From contig JAQWBQ010000035.1 in NCBI GenBank assembly GCA_028706295.1, positions 1-35,235 on the forward strand: a DNA stretch of 35,235 nucleotides, given 5' to 3'. This document shows positions 22,388 through 32,700 of the stretch, piece by piece (positions within the stretch are counted from its first letter, which is position 1; every line of letters begins with the position of its first letter). A program made the translations under genes and the position numbers. The stretch is from Bacteroidales bacterium. GTDB taxonomy: Bacteria; Bacteroidota; Bacteroidia; Bacteroidales; FEN-979. The notes beneath the pieces are model-generated. The model did not search any database, was not told the origin of the DNA, and saw only the letters and a program-made list of their open reading frames with translations.

Positions 22388-23269
22388 ATGAATCTCCTCG
22401 AAATCAATCATCTTTGTAAATTCTACGGAGGCTCGCTGGGTATTGACGACCTGAATCTGTCGGTTGCAGCGGGCGACATTTTTGGTTTCATCGGTCCCAA
22501 TGGCGCCGGGAAATCGACTACTATCCGCATTCTTCTTAATCTCATTTTCCCGACATCCGGGAGCGCCCGAATCTTCGGGCTGGACGTGGTGAGGGATTCG
22601 AAAAAGATCAGGAGCAGGACCGGTTATGTCCCTTCCGACGCCAGCATATATGACCGAATGAAAGTAATGGATTTCCTGAAGTACGTCACTTCCTTTTACA
22701 GAGTTGACAACATTCAGGAGCGGATTGATCGCCTGCTTGAGGTTTTTGACCTCGATCCCGGCCGGAAAATCGCAGAATTATCAATGGGAAATAAAAAGAA
22801 AGTGTCGATCATTCAGGCCATGATCCACAGACCCGAGCTGCTGATTCTCGATGAGCCTACTTCCGGGCTCGATCCATTGATCCAGTCAAGATTCTTTGAC
22901 CTCCTTCACGAAGAGAACCGGCAGGGGACCACCATTTTTTTCTCATCGCATACACTGAGCGAAGTACAATCATTCTGCAAGACCGTTGCCATTATTAAAG
23001 AGGGTAAGATTGTCGCTGTCGAGGAGATCGCTACGCTGCGGAAGAAACAATTGAAAAAGATTCAGATCCATTTTCCTGAATCAAGGAATATCAGGGATCT
23101 CGGGATCCAAGGGATCGGGCAGGCAGAATCAGACCGGGGAAGAAAACTGGTATTCATGTTCTCGGGCAGTATCAATGATCTCATTGGAAAACTTGCATCG
23201 CAGCAAATTGAAAACCTCTCCATCGAGGAGCCGTCACTCGAGGAGATATTTCTTCATTATTATAAATAA
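22388..23269 (+). CDS. ABC transporter ATP-binding protein
   Basis: A 293-aa ATPase subunit. Walker A is GFIGPNGAGKSTTIR (about residues 34-48). The signature is LSMGNKKK, where Gly-Asn replaces the Gly-Gln of LSGGQ. Walker B is LLILDEPTSGLD with its catalytic Glu, and the switch His is in SSHT. A C-terminal extension of about 80 residues ends IEEPSLEEIFLHYYK, the usual ending of drug/antibiotic-exporter ATPases of the CcmA/NatA-like group. It is followed after 11 nt by its permease, forming a two-gene operon. Unlike the operon at 5.5-8.2 kb, no regulator is attached. Confidence 0.92.
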   Translation: MNLLEINHLCKFYGGSLGIDDLNLSVAAGDIFGFIGPNGAGKSTTIRILLNLIFPTSGSARIFGLDVVRDSKKIRSRTGYVPSDASIYDRMKVMDFLKYVTSFYRVDNIQERIDRLLEVFDLDPGRKIAELSMGNKKKVSIIQAMIHRPELLILDEPTSGLDPLIQSRFFDLLHEENRQGTTIFFSSHTLSEVQSFCKTVAIIKEGKIVAVEEIATLRKKQLKKIQIHFPESRNIRDLGIQGIGQAESDRGRKLVFMFSGSINDLIGKLASQQIENLSIEEPSLEEIFLHYYK

Positions 23270-23280
23270 GAAAACCAGCA

Positions 23281-24090
23281 ATGAACGGGATTCTTTTCAG
23301 GATGGAATTACGCAGGAATGCCAGGAGCCTGATCATGTGGACACTGATCATCAGTGCTCTGATCTTCTTCACCATGTCGTTTTTCCGTACCGTGCTGCTT
23401 TATCAGCAGCAGATTGCCGGCATGATTCAGATCGTTCCGGCTGTTGCTGTCAAAATGCGCGGATTCTCCAATATCAACGACATCTTCTCCATTATGGGAT
23501 TTTACACCGCCAACAACCTCATCTACATGATGCTGCTTGGAAGTATTTATGCCATCATGCTTTCATCAAACATCCTGCTGAAGGAGGAATACGGTAAGAC
23601 TGCGGAATACCTTATGTCGCGACCCATTACCCGGAACGATATCTTTTACACCAAGCTTTTCGTTGCATTTCTGAACGTTTTCATTTTAAACGTAATTGCG
23701 ACTCTTGTCGGCTTTATATCCATTCATATATTTAAAAATACTGAATGTGATTTTTATCCGTTCTTTGTGATTTCACTATACACACTGTTTCTGAACCTTC
23801 TCTTCGGTTCTCTGGGGGTACTGATTTCAGTTTTAATGAAACGGGCCCGGCCAGTGACCTCGTTTTGCATCGCCCTGGTTATGGTACTTTATTTTCTTCA
23901 TACGATCTCAAGGATGTCGGGTGTTGACGGCACTTTCGGTTATATCAGCCCTTATAAATGGGTTGATGTCAGTGTATCGCAGCCGGGCTACGGACTTGAG
24001 GGATGGAGAACTGCCGCCTTCCTGGGGACAATAGCCTTGCTGATCGCGGGAGCAGGATTCATTTACCGGAAAAAGGATATTCTTACCTGA
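23281..24090 (+). CDS. ABC transporter permease (ABC-2 type)
   Basis: A 269-aa membrane protein with six hydrophobic segments, including SLIMWTLIISALIFFTMSFF, NLIYMMLLGSIYAIMLSSNI, VFILNVIATLVGFISIHIF, LYTLFLNLLFGSLGVLISVL, FCIALVMVLYFLHTIS and AAFLGTIALLIAGAGFIYRK. The motif LKEEYGKTAEYLMSRPITRN between helices 2 and 3 is characteristic of ABC-2 permeases, whose coupling helix contacts the ATPase. It pairs with the upstream ATPase as an exporter of unknown substrate. Its stop is only 13 nt from the end of the convergent M13 peptidase gene. Confidence 0.88.
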   Translation: MNGILFRMELRRNARSLIMWTLIISALIFFTMSFFRTVLLYQQQIAGMIQIVPAVAVKMRGFSNINDIFSIMGFYTANNLIYMMLLGSIYAIMLSSNILLKEEYGKTAEYLMSRPITRNDIFYTKLFVAFLNVFILNVIATLVGFISIHIFKNTECDFYPFFVISLYTLFLNLLFGSLGVLISVLMKRARPVTSFCIALVMVLYFLHTISRMSGVDGTFGYISPYKWVDVSVSQPGYGLEGWRTAAFLGTIALLIAGAGFIYRKKDILT

Positions 24091-24103
24091 TGATCCCACC
24101 GGA

Positions 24104-26149
24104 TCACCAGATCCTTACCCGCAGGGAGTCGGGCCGCCAGAGTTTGTCGCCCTGCTTCACGTTGAACGCGGTATAGAATTCAGGGATATCAGCAAGGGGC
24201 CCGTTGACCCTGAATTTCGCGGGTGAATGTACATCACTCCGCACCTGGTTCGCGATTGCTTCCGGGCGGTCGTTGATCATCCAGGCATAGGCATACCCCA
24301 AAAAATACCTTTGATCAGGCGTCAATCCCGCAATCAGCTCTTTGTTTTTATACTGCTGTGTCTTTTGAAAAGCCTGATATCCCAAAACAACGCCGGCCAG
24401 ATCAGCAATGTTTTCCCCCTGGGTTGCCGATCCATTCACATGCAGACTGTCGGTCACATAATACCCGTCGAATTGTTGCACGATCATTCCTGTTTTCCCG
24501 AAGAACCGGATGCTGTCGTCGCGACTCCACCAGGTATTGAGATTTCCGTATTGGTCATATTTGCTGCCCTGGTCATCAAACCCGTGGGTCATCTCATGAC
24601 CGAAAGTTGATCCTCCGATAATGGCGTAAAGAATGGCATCGTCGGCCATGACCCGCTCATAGCCCGGGACAATAATGTTGCATCCGGGAACACAGATCTC
24701 GTTATTCGACGGATTGTAGTAAGCATTGTAGGTCTGCGGATCCATGTGCCACTCTGTGCGGTCGACGGGCTTCCCATACTTCGAAATATTATAGCCGAAC
24801 CACCATTTGTTCGCTTCAATTACGTTTTGCAGATAGGAGGAGCGGTTTATCTGCAGTTTGCTCATGTCTTTCCACTGATCGGGATAACCCACTTTCATGA
24901 TGATCCCGTCGAGTTTCTGCAGCGCTTTGCTCTTGGTGGCATCGCTCATCCAGTCGAGCGCCTTGATTCGTTCGGCATACGCTTCCTTGATATTCTTTCC
25001 GATCTCCTGAAGTTTTTCCTTGGTCCCCTTGGGAAGGTATTCGTCGACATACACCTGTCCGATCAGCGCTCCGAGTGAACCATCTGTTTCACTAACGACC
25101 CGTTTCCAGCGTGGCCTGGGCTCTTTCACTCCCCGGAGTGTTGTCGCATAAAAATCAAAATTGGTCCGGTAGGTTTTATCATCCATGTACGATGCCAGTC
25201 CGCGGATCAGGTGGATCTTCAGGTAATTTTTCCAGTCGGCAAGCGGAACCGATTTCAATAACCCGTTCATTCCTGTCAGGAATTCAGGCTGTCCGACGAT
25301 CACCGTATCGACCTTCACCAATCCGGCTGTTACCATGAATTGATCCCAGTTGAATCCGGGTGCCATCGCCTTTAGCCGGACCAGGGCCACCTTGTTATAA
25401 TTTTTCTGGGGATCGCGGGTATCCTCTATTTTACGGGAATGATGCGCGATTTCTGTTTCAATCTTCATGGTTTTTTCCGCGGCAATTTTTGCATCCTTTT
25501 CCGCGTATCCCAAAATTCCGTACATATTCTGCAGGTACTGAATAAATTTTCCGCGTACCTCTTTCGCCTGGGGATCATTGTCGAAATAATAACTCCGTTC
25601 CGGAAGGCCCAGTCCTCCCTGGTTAATTACGACGGCATATTTGCTGCTGATCCGGTCGTCCTGGGCAATGTAAAAGGAGATCATCGGGGAGGCCGAGATC
25701 GTGTGCACGCGGGCGACTTCAGTGGCAAGACCTTCCTTAGTGTTAACGGCGTCGATACGGTCGAGATATTCTTTCAGTTCCGAAATCCCTTTCTTATTGA
25801 GGGTCACACTGTCCATCCCGGAAAAAAAGAAATCACCGATCTTTTGCTTGTTGCTCCCCTTGGGTTCATCCTTCAACCCGGCCGAGGTTTCACAAATATT
25901 GCGGATCTGCGCGTTGATGGTATCGCGGATAAGTTGCCAGAGCCCGTTATTCTGCTCTGTAGGCGGAATCGGATTTTCATTAAACCACTTGCCATTGGCG
26001 AAGAGGAAAAAATCATCCCCGGGGTTGACCGTCGAATCAATATGCATGGCAAGCGCATCGGGCTTTTTTCCTGAATGTGAACCACTCTTACAACCTGCGA
26101 TTAAAAACAATCCGGTCAGAAGAACAAAAAATAAAAATCTACCTTTCAT
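24104..26149 (-). CDS. M13-family (neprilysin/PepO-like) zinc metallopeptidase lipoprotein
   Basis: A 681-aa peptidase. The ATG at 26149 is chosen because it opens a lipoprotein signal (MKGRFLFFVLLTGLFLIAGC, Cys20). The upstream extension to 26191 would put charged residues in front of it. The N-terminal M13 domain begins with DSTVNPGDDFFLFANGKWF. The catalytic domain has NAYYNPSNNEIC (substrate-binding NAYY-type motif), GHEMTHGFDDQG with zinc ligands His518 and His522 and catalytic Glu519, and ENIADLAG with the third ligand Glu579. It ends in RVRIW, close to the usual terminus of the family. All key residues are present and length is normal. It probably cleaves peptides at the cell envelope. 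Confidence 0.93.
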   Translation of the reverse strand: MKGRFLFFVLLTGLFLIAGCKSGSHSGKKPDALAMHIDSTVNPGDDFFLFANGKWFNENPIPPTEQNNGLWQLIRDTINAQIRNICETSAGLKDEPKGSNKQKIGDFFFSGMDSVTLNKKGISELKEYLDRIDAVNTKEGLATEVARVHTISASPMISFYIAQDDRISSKYAVVINQGGLGLPERSYYFDNDPQAKEVRGKFIQYLQNMYGILGYAEKDAKIAAEKTMKIETEIAHHSRKIEDTRDPQKNYNKVALVRLKAMAPGFNWDQFMVTAGLVKVDTVIVGQPEFLTGMNGLLKSVPLADWKNYLKIHLIRGLASYMDDKTYRTNFDFYATTLRGVKEPRPRWKRVVSETDGSLGALIGQVYVDEYLPKGTKEKLQEIGKNIKEAYAERIKALDWMSDATKSKALQKLDGIIMKVGYPDQWKDMSKLQINRSSYLQNVIEANKWWFGYNISKYGKPVDRTEWHMDPQTYNAYYNPSNNEICVPGCNIIVPGYERVMADDAILYAIIGGSTFGHEMTHGFDDQGSKYDQYGNLNTWWSRDDSIRFFGKTGMIVQQFDGYYVTDSLHVNGSATQGENIADLAGVVLGYQAFQKTQQYKNKELIAGLTPDQRYFLGYAYAWMINDRPEAIANQVRSDVHSPAKFRVNGPLADIPEFYTAFNVKQGDKLWRPDSLRVRIW

Positions 26150-26300
26150 GGTTGGGTACTTTTTGATTTGAAAAAATCGGGAATATGCCATTTCGGCATA
26201 TTTCCGGTGAAAAAAAGAAAAGTTCAGATGAACAGGCTAAGATAATATGCAGAAATCTACCGGTGAAAAAAATTCGTTAAACAATGGTATTTTGACGATA

Positions 26301-28439
26301 TTATAACGGAAGATTAATTACAAAGCTGCTTCCTGTTCCTTCGGTACTTTCGGCGCGGATACTGCCACCCAATAAAGTGACATACTCCTGGCACATGATC
26401 AGTCCTAAACCCGTGCCCGGCTCATTATTCGTCCCCTTTCGCTTGAAGGGCGAATCAATCCGGAAGAGCCTTGTTATCTGATCAGCAGGAATCCCGATGC
26501 CTTGATCCGAGACGGTGATTTTAACGGTATCCGCATCCCGTGTTGCAATTACGCGGATCTCTTTATTCTCGGGGGAGAACTTGATGGAATTGTTGACCAG
26601 GTTGATCAGGATGGCCTTCAGGAGCCTGGGATCAGAATGGATCGACAATTCAGCGTCGGCGGTCATGGCAAAGCGCTGTTTCTTGGCCTCCGCCCTGCTC
26701 CCCAGCACCGCAAGAACCTCAGTGATCACTTCGGCAACCCGGAACTCTGATGGGACACATTCGATCTTTCCGCGCTGAGACTGGGTCCAGTCGAGCAGGT
26801 TTTCTAACAGGTTGAAGGTGTTGCGGCTGCTGATCCGGAGCTTGTGGATGATCTCCCGCCGGGTCGCTTCATCAAAATCGGTATAATGTTCATCCAGTTC
26901 CGACAACAGTCCCAGAAGGGCGTTGAAAGGACTCTTCAGGTCGTGGGCAATAATCGACAGGAATTTATCCTTGGTCTGATTGGATTCGGCCAGTTGTTTG
27001 TTCTTCAGATCCAGCTCCTGATTCAATTGTTGCTGATGACGATGGTTCCGGGAAATTACCATGGTCAGAATGATGACCAACAGAAGGATCATCACGATTC
27101 CTCCTATTAAGAACCTCTGATGGAAAATTGTCTTGGCTTTGATCTCATTTTCCTTTTGAAGTAAGGAATTCTCGTTGTCTTTTTGCTTAAGCGCTAAAGA
27201 AAAAGTTGCTTCAGTAACCTTTTTCTTGATGTCCTCATTCCAGATGCACTCCTGGAGCGAATCACTGGTAATCTTATATCGGTAAGCCTCCTGAAAATTC
27301 TTTTTCCGGACGGCGATCGCGGCCAGAACATCATAACCAGTTTTTTCATATTTCAGGAAACTGTTTGCATGGGCCAAGGCCACGCCTTCCCGGGCATATT
27401 TTTCGGCTTTATCGTATTGTCCCAGGTGTTGGTATATCTCGCCAAGATTCACGAGTACCGCGCTGCGTTCATGGTTCCGGCTTTGAAGCAAAGGGGATTC
27501 GATAACTCCGGTGTAGTAATCCAATGCCTTGTGGTAATCCTTTTTCATGATGGCAACATTGCCGAGGTTGACTGTAGCCATGAGCAACATCAGTTCCTGC
27601 CCCGGGAGGTGTGCAGCCATCTCTTTCGCCTTGTTCAGGAATATCGCGGCAGAATCGGGATCCTTTTTAACCTGATAATAAAGTACCCCCGAATTCAGAA
27701 ACAGGGTGGTTTCAAGTTTTTTATCGCCGAAGCTGCTGTTAACCTGGTGAGCTTCTTTTAAAGCTTTCGAGGCCCTTTCAAAATCGCCGATATCGTGATA
27801 AATCATTCCAAGCCTGAGCCGGTTGACGATGATGTCGTATTGTTTATTGATGCGTTCATAATATTCAAGCGACTCGAGGAGGAGGGTAATGGATTCGATA
27901 TAGTTGCCCTTGTTCAGATAAATCATGCTCAGATCGCCGGCAGTCTTGGCATACCGCGCCTGATCGGGTAAAGGTTTTGATATTTTCAGTGCAAGTTGGA
28001 GGTACTTTTCTGCCGTGTCCGACTGCCCCATTTGCATGTAATAAACCCCCATATTGTTGGTAACCAAAGCCTGAAGATCAGCATTGTTGTGGTTCATAAC
28101 GATCCCATAAACTTCCCGGAATGTAGGAACAGCTTGTTGCGGATCGTTCCCGTACCACTCACACAATGCTTTTCCATTCATTCCCCTGATGATACCGGGA
28201 AGGTACTGTAACTTCTTCGACAACGCGATGATCTGCCGGCTAAGGATGATTGCCGAATCTTTATCTGCCGGGAAAAAACAACGGAAATACTCCAAGAGAA
28301 TTCTGACTTTATTTGTATCCTCGGTCTTTGAGTCCGATAACAAGCCCCGCAATGAATCGCAATTTGGCCGTGCGACCTGGGCTTTTAATCCCTGCATTAT
28401 TATAAGGAATACCAATGCAAGTACCAGAAATCGTCTCAT
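26301..28439 (-). CDS. TPR-containing sensor histidine kinase
   Basis: A 712-aa membrane kinase. A signal peptide or first helix (MRRFLVLALVFLIIMQGLKA) is followed by about seven tetratricopeptide repeats in the periplasm (about 80-395), for example NNMGVYYMQMGQSDTAEKYL and NLGEIYQHLGQYDKAEKYAR. A coiled coil (about 405-440) precedes one transmembrane helix (443-463, FLIGGIVMILLLVIILTMVI). The cytoplasmic part has the H-box FLSIIAHDLKSPFNALLG with phospho-acceptor His499, the N-box LINLVNNSIKFSP, and glycine boxes DQGIGIP and GTGLGL. No response regulator is adjacent, so its partner is elsewhere. The TPR part may bind peptides or proteins; the signal is unknown. A -7 box lies just upstream. 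Confidence 0.92.
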   Translation of the reverse strand: MRRFLVLALVFLIIMQGLKAQVARPNCDSLRGLLSDSKTEDTNKVRILLEYFRCFFPADKDSAIILSRQIIALSKKLQYLPGIIRGMNGKALCEWYGNDPQQAVPTFREVYGIVMNHNNADLQALVTNNMGVYYMQMGQSDTAEKYLQLALKISKPLPDQARYAKTAGDLSMIYLNKGNYIESITLLLESLEYYERINKQYDIIVNRLRLGMIYHDIGDFERASKALKEAHQVNSSFGDKKLETTLFLNSGVLYYQVKKDPDSAAIFLNKAKEMAAHLPGQELMLLMATVNLGNVAIMKKDYHKALDYYTGVIESPLLQSRNHERSAVLVNLGEIYQHLGQYDKAEKYAREGVALAHANSFLKYEKTGYDVLAAIAVRKKNFQEAYRYKITSDSLQECIWNEDIKKKVTEATFSLALKQKDNENSLLQKENEIKAKTIFHQRFLIGGIVMILLLVIILTMVISRNHRHQQQLNQELDLKNKQLAESNQTKDKFLSIIAHDLKSPFNALLGLLSELDEHYTDFDEATRREIIHKLRISSRNTFNLLENLLDWTQSQRGKIECVPSEFRVAEVITEVLAVLGSRAEAKKQRFAMTADAELSIHSDPRLLKAILINLVNNSIKFSPENKEIRVIATRDADTVKITVSDQGIGIPADQITRLFRIDSPFKRKGTNNEPGTGLGLIMCQEYVTLLGGSIRAESTEGTGSSFVINLPL

Positions 28440-28459
28440 ATTCCAATAACTTTTATCGA

Positions 28460-28467
28460 CAAACTTA
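28460..28467 (-). promoter_or_regulatory. -7 box (TAAGTTTG) for TPR histidine kinase
   Basis: On the minus strand TAAGTTTG ends 21 nt before the ATG at 28439, giving a leader of roughly 14 nt. No matching -33 element is visible. Confidence 0.5.
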
Positions 28468-28559
28468 CATAATATATGACCGGCACGGCATCGGGAGACT
28501 AATTTTCTTTTGATCCGGATATTTTTTATATCTGCTTCTGAAATAATTTATCGAAAATT

Positions 28560-28589
28560 AAGTTTATTTTATAAACTTGTTTATATTTG
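28560..28589 (+). promoter_or_regulatory. -7 box overlapped by three alternating GTTTAT half-sites
   Basis: The -7 TATATTTG is at 28582-28589. Half-sites lie at 28562-28567 (GTTTAT), 28571-28576 (ATAAAC) and 28579-28584 (GTTTAT). They make two overlapping palindromes: AAGTTTAT/ATAAACTT with a 3-nt gap, and TATAAAC/GTTTATA with a 2-nt gap. The second overlaps the -7 box, so a bound protein should block transcription. The winged-helix protein of the same operon is the obvious candidate. Confidence 0.65.
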
Positions 28590-28612
28590 CAAAGTAATTA
28601 AATTTTTCAACC

Positions 28613-29272
28613 ATGGAACCATCTTTATCTGAAAAAGAAAGCCTTGAGCTGATATCAAAAATGATCAGTTCGGCCAAGAACAATCTTCAAAAAGGTACCG
28701 GCAGGATATTTCTGTTATGGGGGTACCTGATCGTTGCGGTGAGTATTGTAAACCTTATTTTGTTGATCATGATACCCGGTGAGGACCGCTATCTCTCCTA
28801 CTGCATCTGGTGCATCATGCCAATGGGACTGATCTATCATTACCGGCTGGTCAAAAAGATCAATCTTGAAGGGGGGGTTAAAACATATACCGAACAGGTG
28901 CTGGATTACGTCTGGATTGCATTCAGCATTTCGGTCTTTACCATTATCATCAGCATGATAATGGCGTCGATACCCGCACTTCATGAGACTGAAAGCTTAT
29001 TTAGTGTTCTCGAATGGATTCACTGGACATTCCTGATCCCGGTCATGCTCATCTTGTATGGATTTGCATTATTCATTTCCGGCCGCGCATACAGGTTCAT
29101 ACCAATGGTTACCGGTTCATTCGTGTGTTGGGGGATGTCATTCCTGATCTTCCTTCTGATCCGCAGTGATTACATCCTTGAAATACAGCTGATCGCCCTG
29201 ATCGTATCAGTATTGGCCGGGTACATTTTTCCCGGGCATCTGCTTCGTTTAAAGGAGACCAGCCATGTATAA
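28613..29272 (+). CDS. Six-helix membrane protein paired with winged-helix regulator
   Basis: A 219-aa integral membrane protein without a family I can name. After a charged N-terminus (MEPSLSEKESLELISKMISS) there are six hydrophobic helices, e.g. LLWGYLIVAVSIVNLILLIM, YLSYCIWCIMPMGLIYHY, VWIAFSISVFTIIISMIMAS, WTFLIPVMLILYGFALFISG, GSFVCWGMSFLIFLLI and LIALIVSVLAGYIFPGHLLR. Its 3' end overlaps the start of the next gene, a small winged-helix regulator, by 8 nt. This membrane-protein plus HTH_34-type pair is common in Bacteroidota. The membrane partner may sense a signal or be the regulated target. It is driven by the promoter with GTTTAT half-sites just upstream. Confidence 0.82.
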   Translation: MEPSLSEKESLELISKMISSAKNNLQKGTGRIFLLWGYLIVAVSIVNLILLIMIPGEDRYLSYCIWCIMPMGLIYHYRLVKKINLEGGVKTYTEQVLDYVWIAFSISVFTIIISMIMASIPALHETESLFSVLEWIHWTFLIPVMLILYGFALFISGRAYRFIPMVTGSFVCWGMSFLIFLLIRSDYILEIQLIALIVSVLAGYIFPGHLLRLKETSHV

Positions 29273-29549
29273 GGAGCTTGATCCGGTGCTGCACTCGCAG
29301 TTGAGGCTGGCCGTTATGTCGATACTGATCGGCGCCGATGAGGCAGACTTTGTATTCATCCGGGAAAAAACCGGGGCCACTGCAGGTAACCTGAGTATCC
29401 AGATCGACAAACTCAGGGAGGCCGGATACATTGAAGTGACCAAAACCTTCAGGGGCAAGATGCCCCGGACTGTGTGCCGGAAGACCGCCAAAGGTGTAGA
29501 AGCATTCGAGAAGTACGTGGAGGCGCTGAAGGGCTACATCGGGCTTTGA
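29265..29549 (+). CDS. Small winged-helix transcriptional regulator
   Basis: A 94-aa DNA-binding protein consisting of one winged helix-turn-helix of the MarR-like/HTH_34 kind. Visible elements are LDPVLHSQLRLAVMSILIGA, FVFIREKTGATAGNLSIQID (recognition helix region), KLREAGYIEV and a wing (FRGKMPRTVCRKTAKGVEAF). There is no sensor domain. It overlaps the upstream membrane-protein gene by 8 nt, so the two are translationally coupled. It probably binds the GTTTAT palindromes in its own promoter. The direction of regulation is inferred as repression from the operator's position over the -7 box. Confidence 0.88.
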   Translation: MYKELDPVLHSQLRLAVMSILIGADEADFVFIREKTGATAGNLSIQIDKLREAGYIEVTKTFRGKMPRTVCRKTAKGVEAFEKYVEALKGYIGL

Positions 29550-29554
29550 TCCCA

Positions 29555-29605
29555 GTCTGTAACGTTTACAGACACCCTGTGCCTGTACTTCATCGGTAAC
29601 AGGGT
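29555..29605. other. Two inverted repeats after winged-helix gene
   Basis: GTCTGTAA (29555-29562) and TTACAGAC (29566-29573) form a perfect 8-bp hairpin with a CGT loop. Next to it, ACCCTGT (29574-29580) pairs with ACAGGGT (29599-29605) across 18 nt. There is no T-tract, so this is not a classical terminator. It could be an operator for the downstream kinase gene or an RNA structure. Confidence 0.4.
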
Positions 29606-29743
29606 TCCGGGCAGAAATTTTACATTGATTTTCCCGTATCTTTATGGCAGAATTAGCTTAACAAATCATCCGGAACCGTGAGAAGGCATCTTACTTTAAG
29701 ACCTGCCGGAAATGCATCGTTTACGGCGAAACCAGTCACTGCG

Positions 29744-32700
29744 ATGGCCCTTCAACCGGGAAAATCCTGCAGAAGATTTCCTTTCTTGAAATTTTGCGCT
29801 TCCTTGCTGATCGTTTTACCTGTCATCCTTGCAGCCTTTTTTTCACCACTGGTTGCTCATCCCGGACCCGCAGACGATCCCCTGGGAACAGGCATTCACA
29901 GGCTGCACCTTGTCGGCCGGATCAGCCACGACAACGGGTTGCCTTCCAACAAGGTTTACAATGTGATTCAGGACTTCCGGGGTTATCTCTGGATCACCAC
30001 GGCTTATGGGTTGGCACGTTTTGACGGGCAAAACATCACCGTGTTCCATCATGTCGCGGGCAACTCTGCCTCACTGGTCGACAATCTTGTTAAACCCCTG
30101 ACCGTGACATCCGATTCACTTTTGTGGATCGGAGGCATCGACGGTATTTCCGTTTATAATCCGTTCGCTTCCTGTTTTACCAGTTATTCGTTTTATAACC
30201 AAAAAGAAAGGCATTTCCCTGTAAAGTCGGTGACCTGCTTTTATGAGGACAGGGATCACAGCATGTGGGTAGGCACTGAAGACGGTCTGGTCCATGCGAC
30301 AGGAAATCCCCTGCGATTTGAAAGGATATCGATCAGGGGGAACAATGATCCCTCCTCCCGTGAGTATAATTTTAATTTCATTTCAAAGATCATTGCCGAT
30401 CCCCGTAATAATGACCACCTGCTGTTAGCGACGCTGGGGGGTGTTCTTGTGTTTGACAAACAACAAAAAGTCGTTGCGGCTGATTACCGGAAAATCATCA
30501 ACAATGGTTACGGTATCATCGATTTTTTTACAGATGGTGATTCCATATTATGGTGCGGCGGCTGGGGGATCGGACTGAACTGCCTGGATCTGAAACGGAA
30601 GACCTGGAATGAATTTCCGGGGGATCCGGTCAGGCCCTGGAGTGTAACCGGCATCACTCCCATCGACGAACGATACCTCTGGGTCGCAGTGATCGATCAC
30701 GGCCTGGCCCTTTTCGACAAGAAACACCATTGCTTTTCCTACCCGCCCTTTGAGCAACAGGAAGGACAGTCGTCGGTTAACGGTTCCGTAATCAGCGTCA
30801 GATATATCAACCAGGGGAAAAACATTGCAGTTGTCTCGACCGATGGCATAACGATCCTGAAGCCGGGAGGATTGCTTTTCGACCAGGTGGATGTACCTTT
30901 TCAAAGTTATCACCTCACTGCTTTCCTTTTAGACGAGGATAGAAATCAACTCCTGGTCGGGGCGGTCGACGGAGAAGGCCTTTACATACTCAACCGTGAA
31001 ACCGGCAGGTGGCATGTTATCCGACCCGGCCGTCCTCCGGGTAAATACGGCTTCACGATCCATTCCTTGCTGAAAGATTCCAGGGGAAAGATTTGGGCCG
31101 GCACCCGGGACAACTTATACCGGTACGATCCGGGCAGAAAAACCCTCCGGCAATTCACGGATCGCCTCGGAAAGTCTTTACCGCTGAGCGATCCCTGGAT
31201 ATACGGGTTGATGGAAGATTCTAAAGGAAACCTGTGGGTCGGGACCAGGAGCGAAGGGATCTTTGTTCTGGATCCCGACCGGATCGGGGCCACTCATTAC
31301 ATTCACCGGGAGGACGATATAAACAGCCTGATCAAGGGGGGAAGATTCCGTTCTTTCTGCGAGGACCGTTATCAAAGGGTCTGGATCGGGGGAGATGACG
31401 GGGCTTGTCTCTTTGATCTTTCTTCCGGTCATTTCCTGAATGCACTCATGGATTCTTTGAGTGCTGCCGGGATCACCAAGAGATGGATCAACAGTATGGT
31501 CAGGGATACTCTTGGCCGGATATGGCTGGGCATTGACGGAGAGGGTCTGTTGCGGGTAGACCGGTTTGGAGAGGGATCCTTTCGCTTTAAGGCCTATGGC
31601 CCCGAAAGCGGATTGACTGAATCGCACATCGGCAGGATGGCCGTCGATCCTGACGGCATTCTATGGCTGGTCAGCTGGGGTCTTCTCCGGTTGAATCCCT
31701 ACGATGAGACCGTCTATATGATCACTGAACACAATGGTTTGCGTCGAAGGATCGGCGTCGATGAAAACATCTGTACCGACCCGGAAGGTAATATCTACCT
31801 GGCTTTTGCAAATCATTTTGAAACGAAAAACACCGCTGATATCGACCTTGTCATCCCCGAAGTGAAGCCAATCCTCGAGTCGGTTGATATCAACGACAGG
31901 AACTGTCCTCTTGAAATGGGGAAGGAGGGGATCATGCCGCTTGATCTCGGCACGGATCAGAAAAACATTATTTTCAGGTATACAGCTATCTGTTACGACA
32001 ACGCCGGTCAGCTAAGGTTCAGGTACCGGCTCGAAGGATACGATACCGGCTGGATCTATGCCGGCCAGGGTCGCGAAGCAAGGTACACCAACCTTCCTCC
32101 AGCCAGATACACTTTCAGGTTCATGGTCTCGGAAAGAGGGATTTGGCGTAACGAACAGGGGCGCCTGACCTTTGTGATCCGGCAGGTGTTCTGGAAAACC
32201 TGGTGGTTTCTGACCGCCTCTCTGATCATCCTGGTCACATTCGGATTCCTGGCTTACCGTTACCGGCTTCAGCAGCTTCTGCGACTCGAGCGGTTGCGTA
32301 TTCGTATCGCCGGCGATCTCCACGACGACATCGGTTCCACCCTGAGCAGCATTTCAATCATCAGCGACATCTTGCAAAAACAGCCGGATCATCCCGGCCT
32401 GGGAAAAATGGTCGGCACCATCGGCCGCAATGCACATGCCATGCTCGAAAAGCTCGACGACATTATCTGGACGGTGAACCCGACCAACGATAAATTCCAG
32501 AACCTTGCGCTCCGGCTTCGTGAATTCGCGATCCCCCTCTTTGAGTCGGCCGGCATTCGTTTCGATATCCGGTTTGACCCGGCATTGAACGAACGTATAC
32601 TCCCGATGGAGATCCGGAGAAATATCTGGCTTATCGCCAAGGAGGCGATCACCAACGCAGTGAAATACTCAGGAAGCCCTTTTATCGCTGTTTCGGTTAC

